From Rhabdophis nuchalis (Eukaryota > Chordata > Lepidosauria > Squamata > Natricidae), in assembly GCA_039707465.1 (NCBI GenBank), contig CM077643.1, positions 41,313,605 through 41,377,604 of the forward strand: a DNA stretch of 64,000 nucleotides, given 5' to 3'. The notes below the pieces were generated by a model. The model did not search any database. It worked only from the letters and a program-made list of their open reading frames with translations, and had not been told where the DNA came from. Numbering within the stretch: the stretch's first letter is position 1; every line of letters begins with the position of its first letter. This document shows positions 31,951 through 42,505 of the stretch, in pieces. Made by a program: the position numbers and the translations under genes.

Positions 31951-34818
31951 TTATACCATTTCAGACAAATGGCTGTCTAACATCTTTTTAAAGACTTCCA
32001 GGGTTGGGGCATTCACAACTGCTGGAGGCAAGCTGTTCCAGAGGTTAATTGTTCTTACTGTTAGGAAATTTCTCCTTAGTTCTAAGTTGCTTCTCTCCTT
32101 GGTTAGTTTCCACCCATTGCTCCTTGTCCTGCCCCCAGGTGTCTTGGAGAAAAGTTTGACTCCCTCTTCTTTGTGGCACCCTCTGAGATATCGGAACACT
32201 GCTATCATGTCTCCCCTGGTCCTTCTCTTCATCAAACTAGACATACCCAGTTCCTGCAGCCGTTCTTCATATGTCTTAGTCTCCAGTCCTCTAATCATCT
32301 TGGTTGCTCTTCTTTGCACTCTTTCCAGAGTCTCCACGTCTTTTCTACATCGTGGCGACCAAAACTGTATGCAGTATTCCAAGTGTGGCCTTACCAAGGC
32401 ACTATACAGTGGCATTAACACTTCACGCGATCTAGATTCTATCCCTCTGTTGATGCAGCCTAGAACTGTGTTGGCTTTTTTGGCAGCTGCTGCACACTGC
32501 TGGCTCATATTTAAATGGTTGTCCACTAGGATTCCGAGATCCCTCTCACAGTTGCTACTATTGAGCAAGGTACCACCTATACTGTACTTGTGCATTTGGT
32601 TTTTCTTGCCTATATGTAGGACCTTACTTTTTTCACAATTGAATTTCATTTTATTAGACAGTGCCCAATGTTCAAGTTTGTCTAGATCCTTCTGTATCTT
32701 AAGCCTATCTTCTGGAGTGTTGGCTATTCCTGCCAGCTTGGTGTCGTCTGCGAATTTGATGAGTTCCCCATTTATCCCCTCATCCAAATCGTTGATGAAG
32801 ATGTTAAAGAGTACTGGGCCTAAAACAGAGCCTTGGGGGACTCCACTGCATACTTCCTTCCATGTAGATGCAGTTCCATTGAGGACTACACGTTGAGTGC
32901 GGTTGGTCAGCCAGTTACGAATCCATTTGGTGGTGGTGCTGTCTAACCCACAATTTTCTACTTTATCTAATAGTAGGTTATGGTCTACTTTATCAAATGC
33001 CTTACTGAAGTCCAGGTAAATTATATCAACAGCATTCCTCTGGTCCACTGATTTTGTTACTTTGTCAAAGAATGCAATTAGATTGGTCTGGCATGATCTG
33101 TTTTTGACAAACCCATGTTGGCTTTTGGCTATTACTTTGTTTGCTTCTAGGTGTTCACTTATTTGTTGTTTAATTATCTTTTCCAGAATCTTTCCTGGTA
33201 TTGAGGTCAGGCTGATGGGTCTATAGTTTCCTGGATCTGTTTTTTTTCCTTTTTTGAAGATGGGAACCACATCTGCTCTTTTCCAGTCTTCTGGCAGTTC
33301 CCCGGTGCTCCAGGATCTCTGAAAGATATAGTTCAGTGGTTCTGAGATCTCGTCTGCCAGTTCCTTCAGAACCCTGGGGTGTAATCCATCCGGTCCTGGT
33401 GATTTGAACTCGTCCAGGGCAGACAGGTGCTCACTTACCATTTTCTTCTCTATTTCAACTTGTGTTCCTAATCTGATATTTGTGGTGCTGTTTTTGATTG
33501 ATTGGACTGTTTTATCCCTTTGTGTAAAGACAGATGCAAAGAAAGAGTTAAATAGTTCTGCTTTCTCCCTGTTGCTTATCATCTTCTTGCCATTTTCTCC
33601 CAGCAGTGGACCAATTGTTTCCTTAACTTTTTTCTTATTTTTAACATGTTGGAAGAAGCTTTTTTTGTTATTTTTTACTTTTTTGGCAAGCCTTTCTTCA
33701 TTGTGAGCCTTAGCTTTCCTCACTTCATCTTTACAGGCTCGGGCTATTTGCTGATATTTTGCCTTGGTTATGTCCCCCTTTTTCCACTTTTTATATTTAT
33801 CCTTTTTGTCTTTCAATTTGTCAGAGAGTTCTTTATGCAGCCATGCTGGTTTCTTTTGGGAACTGTTATTTTTCTTCTTCATTGGTATTGCGCTGGACTG
33901 GGCTTTTATAATCTCATTTTTCAAAATTTCCCAAGCTTCTTGAGTTGTTTTCCCCTTGAGGATTCTCATCCATGGAATCCTTCCCAAGCTCTCTCTGAGT
34001 TTGTTGAAATTAGCTCTCTTGAAGTCTAAGACTCTAGTTTGACTTTGTTCAACTACTTTTGTTTGCATAATGTTGAATTCCAGTATTTCATGATCGCTTG
34101 CCCCCAAAGTTCCTGTAGCTTCTACACCTTCTATCATTTCCTCTCTGTTAGTGAGAATTAAGTCCAATATTGCTGATCCCCTTGTTCCCTTCTCTACCTT
34201 TTGGGAAACAAAGTTGTCTGCTAGGTTTGTTAGGAACCTGTTGGATCTTCCACTTGGTGCAGAGTTTGTTTCCCAATTGATGTCAGGGTAGTTAAAATCT
34301 CCCATTACTATTGCAGTGTGCTTCCTACATACCTTAGTTAGCTGGTTAGCAAAAAGTACATCCACTTCCTCTGCTTGGTTGGGTGGCCTGTAGTATAGAC
34401 CTATGACAATATCATTCCCCCCCCAACCTTTAATATTGACCCAAATACATTCAAGATAGTTCTCATCATTGTTGTGCTCTATTTCTGTAGAGATGTAATT
34501 ATTTCTTATATATAGTGCAACTCCACCTCCTCTTTTATTTGGTCTATTTCTTTTAAATAATTTAAATCCTTCTAGCTGTATGTTCCATTTGTGGGTTTCA
34601 TCCCACCAAGTTTCTGTAATGGCAACAATATCGTATCTGCCCTCATTTACTTGAATTTCTAATTCACCCTGTTTATTCCTCATACTCTGTGCATTGGTGT
34701 ATAGACATTTGAGTCCATTTTGATTGACCCTGTGTTTTCTGTCTACGAAACCTGTGTTATGCCTGACTATGGTTCTCTTTGCCCCTATTTCTTTGCCACT
34801 TGTATGGTTCATGTACAT
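31951..34818 (-). CDS. CR1 ORF2: AP-like endonuclease and reverse transcriptase
   Basis: 955 codons without interruption. ORF2 nicks target DNA and reverse-transcribes its own RNA from the nick. The endonuclease domain occupies residues about 35-250, with TNAQS (41-45), ETWWD (69-73), LYYRPP (141-146), MGDFN (172-176) and SDH (241-243). A lysine-rich linker lies at 310-410. The RT domain, about 465-770, has KSPGPDGLHP (472-481), NYRPISLTS (531-539), FDKVTKS/YLDFSKAFDKVDH (601-613), [10 protein letters not shown] (659-668) and the catalytic FADD (689-692). The C-terminal CR1 region ends at SEMV. All visible catalytic residues are present, so the protein could be functional. The element itself lacks its 5' promoter and part of ORF1. 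Confidence 0.95.
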   Translation of the reverse strand: MYMNHTSGKEIGAKRTIVRHNTGFVDRKHRVNQNGLKCLYTNAQSMRNKQGELEIQVNEGRYDIVAITETWWDETHKWNIQLEGFKLFKRNRPNKRGGGVALYIRNNYISTEIEHNNDENYLECIWVNIKGWGGNDIVIGLYYRPPNQAEEVDVLFANQLTKVCRKHTAIVMGDFNYPDINWETNSAPSGRSNRFLTNLADNFVSQKVEKGTRGSAILDLILTNREEMIEGVEATGTLGASDHEILEFNIMQTKVVEQSQTRVLDFKRANFNKLRESLGRIPWMRILKGKTTQEAWEILKNEIIKAQSSAIPMKKKNNSSQKKPAWLHKELSDKLKDKKDKYKKWKKGDITKAKYQQIARACKDEVRKAKAHNEERLAKKVKNNKKSFFQHVKNKKKVKETIGPLLGENGKKMISNREKAELFNSFFASVFTQRDKTVQSIKNSTTNIRLGTQVEIEKKMVSEHLSALDEFKSPGPDGLHPRVLKELADEISEPLNYIFQRSWSTGELPEDWKRADVVPIFKKGKKTDPGNYRPISLTSIPGKILEKIIKQQISEHLEANKVIAKSQHGFVKNRSCQTNLIAFFDKVTKSVDQRNAVDIIYLDFSKAFDKVDHNLLLDKVENCGLDSTTTKWIRNWLTNRTQRVVLNGTASTWKEVCSGVPQGSVLGPVLFNIFINDLDEGINGELIKFADDTKLAGIANTPEDRLKIQKDLDKLEHWALSNKMKFNCEKSKVLHIGKKNQMHKYSIGGTLLNSSNCERDLGILVDNHLNMSQQCAAAAKKANTVLGCINRGIESRSREVLMPLYSALVRPHLEYCIQFWSPRCRKDVETLERVQRRATKMIRGLETKTYEERLQELGMSSLMKRRTRGDMIAVFRYLRGCHKEEGVKLFSKTPGGRTRSNGWKLTKERSNLELRRNFLTVRTINLWNSLPPAVVNAPTLEVFKKMLDSHLSEMV

Positions 34819-34976
34819 GGTATGGCACCCACTGTTAATTGTTTGGTTTTGCTTGACAGCAGTGTTGATAATATTACCTGCACAATTATCTATGTTACAC
34901 GCACTGATAACCCTATGAATTTTAGTTTGCTGGGGACAGAAATATTCTTTATCTATTGATTCTCTGTCCCCACTAT

Positions 34977-35447
34977 TCAGTTTAAATGTTTAGCCAGGAA
35001 ATCTGTGAATTTAGTGCCAAGTAACTCAGTCCCTTTCTTGGATGGGTGCAAACCATCTCTTTTGTACAGTTTATCATTGGACCAGCTGCAGGCATCATGA
35101 CTAATAAGACCAAAGCCTTCCTTTTTACACCACTCCTTTAGCCACACATTAAACTCTGCTATGCGCTGGCCCTTTCCTTTTTGTTCCTTGTATACTGGTA
35201 TAACCTCTGAGAAGATAAGCCTACAACCTGTACTACTAAGTTCGTACCCCAAACTCTGGAAATCATTCTGCACAGAAGCTACATCTTTTTGGGACAGATC
35301 ATTTGTGCCAAGATGTATAATAGCATCAACTTCACAGTCCTTACTTGCATTCGTGACTATCTTAAGAATACGCCTCTTGTCTCTGCTGGCTGTAGCACCC
35401 GGTAAACATCTGACATCTTTCAAAACCTCCATATCCTTACCTAAGTT
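34977..35447 (-). pseudogene. CR1 ORF1, C-terminal esterase domain, 5'-truncated
   Basis: Open from the truncation point to its natural stop, about 155 residues. It shows the SGNH/GDSL hydrolase blocks known in CR1 ORF1: IIHLGTND (block III, G-x-N-D) and DGLHPSKKG (block V, D-x-x-H with the catalytic His). Block I with the nucleophilic Ser should lie upstream and has been lost to truncation. The N-terminal PHD/RNA-binding part is also absent. Confidence 0.85.
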
Positions 35448-35454
35448 TACAATA

Positions 35455-35514
35455 ATAATAATAATAATAATTTATTATATTTATAAACCGCCCCCTCTCC
35501 CCGAAGGGACTCGG
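35455..35514 (-). mobile_element. L2 LINE, extreme 3' end
   Basis: On the minus strand, 'ccgagtcccttcggggaga' is followed by 'gggcggtttataaatataat' and an (ATT) tail. The CR1 5' end begins in this tail. Confidence 0.75.
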
Positions 35515-35589
35515 ATTCTGGGAGTTGAAGTCCACAAGTCTTCAAGTTGCCAAGTTTGGGAAACCCTGCTCTAGTAGGTAGCACATGAT

Positions 35590-36066
35590 CTGTTTTGGTC
35601 GCCACGATGTAGAAAAGACGTGGAGACTCTGGAAAGAGTGCAGAGAAGAGCAACCAAGATGATTAGGGGACTGGAGGCTAAAACATATGAAGAACGGTTG
35701 CAGGAACTGGGTATGTCTAGTTTGATGAAGAGAAGGACCAGGGGAGATATGATAGCAGTGTTCCGATATCTCAGAGGGTGCCACAAATAAGAGGGAGTCA
35801 AACTATTCTCCAAGGCACCTGGGGGCAGGACAAGAAGCAATGGGTGGAAACTAATCAAGGAGAGAAGCAACTTAGAACTAAGGAGAAATTTCCTGACAGT
35901 TAGAACAATTAATCAGTGGAACAGCTTGCCTCCAGAAGTTGTGAATGCCCCAACCCTGGAAGTCTTTAAGAAGATGTTGGATAGCCATTTGTCTGAAATG
36001 GTATAAAGTTCCTGCCTACGCAGGGGGTTGGACTAGAAGACCTACAAGGTCCCTTCCAACTCTGCT
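35590..36066 (+). pseudogene. CR1 LINE, young subfamily, 3' fragment
   Basis: Starts at 'ctgttttggtcgccacgatg' and encodes the last part of ORF2 with a premature stop ('ccacaaataagagg', where the intact copies have a Lys codon). It then has the 3' UTR and the long pentamer tail. Orientation is opposite to the neighbouring large CR1. Confidence 0.85.
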
Positions 36067-36160
36067 ATTGTATTGTATTGTATTGTATTGTATTGTATTG
36101 TATTGTATTGTATTGTATTGCATTGTATTGTATTGTATTGTATTGTATTGTATTGTATTG
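36062..36160. repeat. (TATTG)n microsatellite grown from a CR1 tail
   Basis: About 19 TATTG units with one variant (gcattg, near 36,120). Shorter forms of the same pentamer end the CR1s at 15,275 and 21,105. Confidence 0.95.
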
Positions 36161-36666
36161 TTGTGTGGAATTAATATTTTCCAAGGAAGTGAAAATAGAG
36201 TGACAGTGTACTTCTATTTACTGTTACGTACACTTGACAGTTGGATGTGTCGGAAGCAGCCTTAACATAAGTTGAATGGGGTGGCAGTGAGGAATTTAAA
36301 ACAATGAGTGAGGCAGTGAGAAGTAAAACAAAAAGAGAGGGTTCAGAATGAAATCTTTGATGAATGTAGATTGCAAGGAAAACTGAAGAATCGCAACAAG
36401 AGAAGTACAGAGGTGGTGGAGAGAATGAATTAAGATCAAGCATAAAATTAATGCATGAAAGAAGTGCGAATGATTGGACAAGACAGAGAAATATTCGAAT
36501 GGTATTCATGAGTTCCTCCTTACCCATCAACCCCACAAAATGGATTTAAAAAATAAAATAAAATTAAAGGCAATGTATGAAATTATATACTGTATGCATT
36601 TGATGGACTGAAAAATAATTAGCAAGGATAGAAACATATAAAGGAAGAGTTGTAAAGAACAGTGCT
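36161..36666. other. No recognisable gene or repeat
   Basis: Purine-rich, unique-looking sequence. Confidence 0.35.
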
Positions 36667-37136
36667 AAGATAGCAATAGCACTTAGACTTATATACTGTT
36701 ACATAGTAATGTACAACCCTGTCTAAATGGTTTACTTTATACTTTACATCAGGGGTAGTCAACCTTTTTATACCTACCGCCCACTTTTGCATCTCTGTTA
36801 GTAGTAAAATTTTCTAACCACCCACCGATTCCATAGTCATGGTGATTTATAAAGTAGGGAAGTCAATTAAATGTAAAAAAGGAAAGTGCTTCAGTATCGG
36901 ACAAAACCCCTACCGCCCACCATGAAAGCTGGAACGCCCACTAGTGAGCAGTAGGGACCAGGCTGACTACCACTGCTTTACAGTATCAAAATATCCCCAA
37001 CAATCTGAGTCGTCATTTTACTGACCTCAGAAGGATGGAAGGCTGAGTCAACTTTGAGCTGGTCAGAATCGAACTCCTGGCAGTGAGCAATGTGTTAGTC
37101 TGCAATATTGCATTTTAAACCACTGCACCACTACCG
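36667..37136 (-). mobile_element. tRNA-derived SINE split by a hAT-type element
   Basis: On the minus strand the head at about 37,136-37,060 has an A-box-like 'gtagtggtgcagtggttt' and a B box 'gagttcgattct'. The body follows through 'gactcagccttccatcc'. The 3' half ('tatataagtctaagtgctat'-type) lies beyond the inserted hAT element at 36,667-36,749. Confidence 0.75.
36750..36975. mobile_element. Non-autonomous hAT-type element, family B
   Basis: Close relative of 1179-1406. Begins caggggtagtcaacc and ends ggctgactaccactg. The flanks ctttacat and ctttacag match at 7 of 8 and correspond to SINE sequence, which confirms the insertion. Confidence 0.85.
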
Positions 37137-38008
37137 TTAATTTGGATTTACTGTAGCTACATTATTTCCCTTAGTCTATGACCAAAAACTTCCATACTAA
37201 TATAGACAGTGAAAAGGTTTTATGCTAATATCCTTTTAAAAAGGCCAACTTAAGTTTATAACTCTTCTTTCATTGATTAAAATAACCCTAAATTCTTTAA
37301 CAAACAATCCCCCAAAAAATTAAAACCATTTACAGTTCATGCAGGTGTATAAAAACAATCCTTTGAAAATGTTCATATCATATAGCCATAAAATCCACTT
37401 AAAAACGTGTAACAAAGGGTGGGGAAATCTCTTCTTTCTCGGGTGTTGAGAACTCTTGCTGCTTTACAGTTTTTCACATGCTACTATTTGTCTCATGCTG
37501 GCAGAATTCTTAAAGATTCCAGCAATAACAGAGAAAATTGCTAATGTTTAATTTCTTCCCCTGCGCTAAGGCAGCTTTGCAGTAAATAAGCCATAAACAA
37601 AAACAAGTGGAACAAAATACACTAGTGTTTAAGTGATCTTGGGAAAATCTGGATCAGAAAAAAACCCCAAGTTCCTTTTTTAAATTGTTTTGCTTGTTAA
37701 GCTTTCTTAACCTGCTTTTTTTGCTTGTTAAGATTTCCTCACCTATCCGGTACAGAGTGAGACACCAAAGTTTGAAATGACAGGTGTGCTTCCATAGCTG
37801 TGACAAAAATTGATACTGTTTTAATGTTTAATGTCTAATCAAATCCACTTAATTCTAATTAACCTTAATGTAATTAAAAATAAAGCAAACTTAGTTTTTG
37901 TACTAATTGCACCCATTTCTTGAACATGCCGTCTACTGTTATCAGACCTTACATCTAGATAAGACTAGGAAAGCAAAGCTATGAATGCTAACATTACTTC
38001 TATTATAA
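37137..38008. other. No recognisable gene or repeat
   Basis: AT-rich sequence of about 0.9 kb; nothing supported. Confidence 0.35.
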
Positions 38009-38016
38009 GATTACTG

Positions 38017-38436
38017 CAGGGGTGGTCTCTCCAGATTGGAGCGAACCCATAGCTAACATTATGGTGGTTGAGAGAACCTCCAAATCCCACCCCTGGCTGG
38101 CCCTTCCCACACTGCCCCTCCCACCTCACCCCACCCAGGAGTCTCCGTGCGGCCTGCTTTGGAAGCGAGGTAAGTGCAGGACCCACACAGGGAGGTGGGG
38201 GAAATGGCCCTTGATGGAATGGAAGTTCTTGAAGGGCTCCTGGAGGGCCTCCGGAGCATGGGGAAAGCAGTTTTCACCCTTCCAGAGGATCAAGGAAAGC
38301 CTCCAGAACCTGGGGAAGGTGAAAATGCCCCCCCTTGCTGTGGTGCAGGAGGCCGACTAGACCCCACCCACCATGGCCATGCCTGCCCAGCAACCAGGCA
38401 GAGAACCTGTTGCTGAATTTTTTGAAGCTCACCCTG
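38017..38436. mobile_element. Non-autonomous hAT-type element, family G
   Basis: Begins caggggtggtctctcc and ends gaagctcaccctg. Perfect 8-bp duplication gattactg (38,009-38,016 and 38,437-38,444). The interior is GC-rich, and its overlapping open frames on both strands carry no domain. Confidence 0.85.
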
Positions 38437-38589
38437 GATTACTGTAAGAGAATTTTGCAGGTCCCAATGCACTTTCCCTTCTCCCTATGTTCAAGGGAAC
38501 TAGGATCAAGCCTGAGACACTTTCTCAAAATATATTTCTGCCTTGGATCCAAACTTCTTTCATCTGATTGTTGTCTTGATTGTGGCTCT

Positions 38590-41500
38590 TCCTCTTCCTG
38601 TGCGGGTCTGGATGGGAAGCAACAAACTTCGGCTCAACCCGTCCAAGACCAAGTGGCTGTGGCTCCCGGCGACCCGGCATGGCCAGCTGATTCCATCGCT
38701 GGTCATCGGGGGTGAATCACTGGCCCCCGTGGAAAGGGCCCGCAACTTGGGTGTCCTCCTGGATTCCCGGCTGTCCCTGGATGACCAGGTGGCGGCTGTG
38801 ACCAGGGGGGCTTTCTACCAGGTACGCCTGGTACGCCAGTTGCGCCCCTTTCTTGACCAGGATGCCGTCGACACAGTCACTCAAGCGCTAGTTACGTCCC
38901 GCCTAGACTACTGTAACACTCTCTACATGGGGCTCCCCTTGAGGTGCATCTGGAGGCTCCAGTTAGTACAGAATGCGGCCACGCAGGGGCTTCTGGGAGC
39001 ATCTCGAAGCTCCCACGTAACACCTCTCCTGCGTGAACTGCACTGGCTGCCGGTGGCCTTCTGGGTGCACTTCAAGGTGCTTGTCACCATCTTTAAATCG
39101 CTCCATGGCAAGGGGCCTAGTTATTTGCGGGACTGTCTCCTGCTGCATACCTCCCTCCGTCTGATCCGCTCCCATAGGGAGGGCCTTCTCAGGGTATGAA
39201 GTGCCACAAGAGATGCCAAGAGAGCAGATGGAGATCCTCTCGCTCCGAAGCCAACTGAACACTAGTGAGAACCCATATTAGGGCTTACTTGGTGGCGATT
39301 AGGGTGGCCAAACGGAAGTATTGTGCCACCCTTATTGCATCTGCAGATAACCGCCCTGCCGCCCTGTTTGGGGTGACCCGCTCCCTCCTTCATCAGAGGC
39401 CGCGGGAAGCCCCTTTACAAGGGCGAGCAGAGGAATTTGGGATTTATCTGCAGGAGAAAATCACTCGGATTCAGAATGAGCTACCCTCCATCGACAGTGG
39501 TCCTGTGGGACTGTCCGAGACTAGTCTTGAGGTTCCTTCTTGGGAGGAGTTTGACTTTGTTACCACCGAGGATATGGACAGGTTGTCAAGGAAACTTAGG
39601 GCGACCACATGTTTATTGGACCCGTGTCCCTCCTGGCTTGTACTGGCATCCTGGGAGACGACACGAGGCTGGCTCCAGGGCATTGTCAACACATCTTTGA
39701 GTGAGGGGTCCGTACCTGCCATCTTGAAAGAGGCGGTAGTGAGGCCCCTCCTCAAGAAGCCGTCCCTGGACCCGGCATTATTAGAGAACTATCGTCCGGT
39801 CTCCAACCTTCACTTTTTGGTGAAGGTTGTTGAGAGTGTGGCAGCCCAACAGTTCCCGCGACACCTGGAGGAAGTTGATTATCTAGACCCGCGCCAGTCC
39901 GGCTTCCGACCCGGTCACAGCACCGAGACGGCATTGGTCGCGTTGGTTGATGATCTCTGGAGGGCGTGGGATAGAGGTTATTCCTCTATCCTAGTCCTAT
40001 TAGACCTCTCGGCGGCTTTTGATACCATCGACCATGATATCCTATTGCACCGGCTGGGGGGGTTGGGGCTGGGAGGCACCGTTCTGCGGTGGTTCTCGTC
40101 CTACCTCTCTGGTCGGTCGCAATATGTGTTGATGGGAGGGCAGAGGTCGACCTCGAGGCCCCTCGTATGTGGGGTTCCTCAGGGGTCGGTCCTCTCGCCC
40201 CTCCTTTTCAACACATATATGAAGCCGCTGGGTGAGATCATCCGTGGTTTTGGGGTGGAGTACCATCTGTACACTGATGATACTCAGTTGTACATATCCA
40301 CCCCAGACCACCCCAACGATGCCGTCGAAGTGCTGTCCCGGTGTTTGGAGGCCGTATAGATCTGGATGGGTGGTAACAAACTCAAGCTCAACCCTGCCAA
40401 GACTGAGTGGTTGTGGTTTCCGGCACCCCGGTTCAGCCAGATTATTCCAACTCTGACCATAGGGGGCGAAACACTGGCCCCCGTGGAGAGGGCGCGCAAT
40501 TTGGGTGTCCTCCTGGATCCCCGGCTGTCCATGGAAGACCATGTGGCAGCCGTGGCCAGGGGGGCGTTTCATCAGGTACGCCTGATGCGCCAATTGCGCC
40601 CCTTACTGGACCGGGCTGCCCTTCGCACAGTCACTCAAGTTCTCGTGACGTCCCGACTCGACTACTGTAATGCTCTCTACATGGGGCTTCCCTTGAGGTG
40701 CACCCGAAAGCTACAGTTAGTCCAAAACGCAGCCGCGCGGGTGATTATGGGAGCCACTAGATGCTCCCACATAACACCGATCCTGCACGAGCTGCATTGG
40801 CTTCCTGTGGTCTTTCGGGTGCGCTTCAAGGTCTTGACGACCATCTTTAAAGCGCTCCATGGCTCGGGGCCTAGTTATTTGCGAGACCGCCTCTTGCCCC
40901 ATACATCCCTTAGACCGATACGCTCCCACAGAGAGGGCCTTCTCAGGGTGCCGTCGGCCGGGCAATGCCAACTGGCGACACCCAGGGGAAGAGCCTTCTC
41001 TGTGGTGGGGCCAGCCCTTTGGAACGACCTACCCCCCGAATTACGCACCATCACCGACCTCCACCTCTTCCGCCAATGTCTAAAGACATACCTATTCCAA
41101 CAAGCCGGCCTAGCCTAACCTCCCATGGGGACTTTTAGATAGTTTTATTGGTATTTTAAAATTGGGTTTTTAGCATAGGATAAGACGGTTTAATTTATAT
41201 TTTAAATTGTGTATTTATTTTTGTACTCTGTATGTTTTTTAAATTTCCTGTGCGCCGCCCTGGGTCCTTTGCGGAGAAGGGCGGGATATAAATGTAAATA
41301 AACTAAACTAAACTAAACTAAACCATCTGCTGGTCAATGCCGGCTAGCGGTGCCCAGGGGGAGGGCCTTCTCAGTGGCTGGGCCATCCCTCTGGAACGAC
41401 CTATCCCCCGAACTTCGTACTATCACAGACCTTCTCCTCTTTTGCCGCTCACTTAAGATTTACCTTTTCCATCAAGCCGGTCTAGCTTAGCCAATGAGTA

Positions 41501-41690
41501 AATGTATTTTAGAATTATAATTGGGATGTTTTAGCACAGGTTTTCTAGTTTAATCTATTTTAGTTATTCTGTATTTATTGTTATTTATTGATTTTAACTC
41601 CCTGTGCACCGCCCTGGGTCCATTTTGATGGAGAAGGGCGGTTCTATAAATCGAATTAAATTAAATTAAATTAAATTGTTCCTCAAGGTT
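38590..41690 (+). mobile_element. L2 LINE (host), split by another L2
   Basis: L2 lies at 38,590-39,196 and 41,323-41,690. The first part encodes the post-RT region (MGSNKLRLNPSKTKWLWL, LGVLLDSRLSLDDQ, SRLDYCNTLYMGLPLRC). The second part resumes at the next codons ('ggtcaatgccggc') and runs to a 3' end with an (AATTA)n tail. It is 5'-truncated after the RT motifs. Confidence 0.85.
39199..41322 (+). pseudogene. L2 LINE (guest), RT domain with one nonsense codon
   Basis: 5'-truncated L2 with the endonuclease-RT linker, a full RT domain and a C-terminal domain in a single frame (about 39,202-41,118), broken by one TAG at 40,357-40,359. Motifs: [69 protein letters not shown] and YTDDTQLYIS. The catalytic box reads YTDD in place of YADD. 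The equivalent site of the stop in the 26-kb copy is an Arg codon. The 3' UTR ends 'gaagggcgggatataaatg' with an (AAACT)n tail. The endonuclease is missing. Confidence 0.9.
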
Positions 41691-42200
41691 TACTTCTACA
41701 GACCATTGCATCTATTTTGGAAGTGTTATCTGAGCAAAAGCCAGCTATGGCCTTGGTTCTCAAAAGGCTGAGCATCCCTGCTATAGGACCCATAGAGTTA
41801 TTCACATGGTAGCACTTGGGTGGCAAACTAGGGGACCCTGTTCAATTCAGCCTGAAATTATTCAGCCTAAACTAATTCAACATGTTTCCTAATTGAGCAG
41901 GGAATTTGACCTTGTTCTTTGAGGTCCTAGAGTAACAACCTTGCCATTAGAAGGGCTAATAAAATCCAGATGACCACTTGTTGACTGCAAAGCATTACAA
42001 AAAAAATGTTACTGTTGTGTAATGAATGGATCAGTGCAGTCTGAATCTGACAACCTGATCTGATAGCTTAGTACTAATACTTTTATATTGCTTGAAGAAG
42101 AATCTCTATTATTCTACTCAATGGGGGTAGAAAAATGCGAGAGAGATGAAGGAATTGAAGAACTGTGGTCCATCAGTTTTTATGGGTGTTTTATTCAAGA
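41691..42200. other. No recognisable gene or repeat
   Basis: Nothing supported. Confidence 0.35.
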
Positions 42201-42201
42201 C

Positions 42202-42505
42202 CAACAAAGATGATTAGGGGACTGGAAGTTAAAACATACAGTATAAAGAACAATTGCTAGAATTGGTTATGTCTAGTTTAATGAAAAGAAGGACTAGGGG
42301 AGACATGATAGCAGTGTTCCAATATCTCAGGGGTTGCCACAAAGAAGAGGGAGCCAAACTGTTCTCCAAAGCCCCTGAGGGTAGAACAAGAAGCAATGGG
42401 TGGAAACTAATCAAGGAGAGAAGCAACTTAGAACTGAGGAGAAATTTCCTGACAGAACTATTAATCAGTGGAACAACTTGCCTCCAGAAGTGGTGAATGC
42501 TCCAT
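42202..42505 (+). mobile_element. CR1 LINE, C-terminal ORF fragment
   Basis: Encodes [21 protein letters not shown] and following CR1 residues. It is truncated at both ends; its 3' UTR and tail are missing. Confidence 0.75.

Larger units (their letters stand above)
31881..35447 (-). mobile_element. CR1 LINE, young subfamily, nearly complete
   Basis: On the minus strand: a truncated ORF1 (35,447-34,977), an inter-ORF gap of about 160 bp, an intact ORF2 (34,818-31,951) and a short 3' UTR 'gaagacctacaaggtccc' with a TATTG/TATTATTG tail. It is 5'-truncated at about 35,447 inside ORF1. At 3.57 kb it is the longest single element in the window. Confidence 0.95.
31642..35568. mobile_element. Palindromic hAT-type foldback element, family A, split
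   Basis: The left arm is 31,642-31,718 (caggggttcccaaacttgg to the central 'ctggctggagaa'). The right arm is 35,515-35,568 ('attctgggagttgaagtcc' to gggaaaccctg). The outer flanks are a perfect 8-bp duplication, ctctagta, at 31,634-31,641 and 35,569-35,576. About 3.8 kb of L2 tail, microsatellite and CR1 separates the arms. Confidence 0.85.

Noticed and set aside
32087..32896. A 269-codon antisense open frame, repeated at 20,089-20,898
   Set aside because: It is the reverse complement of the highly conserved CR1 ORF2 in both places; conservation of the sense frame explains it.
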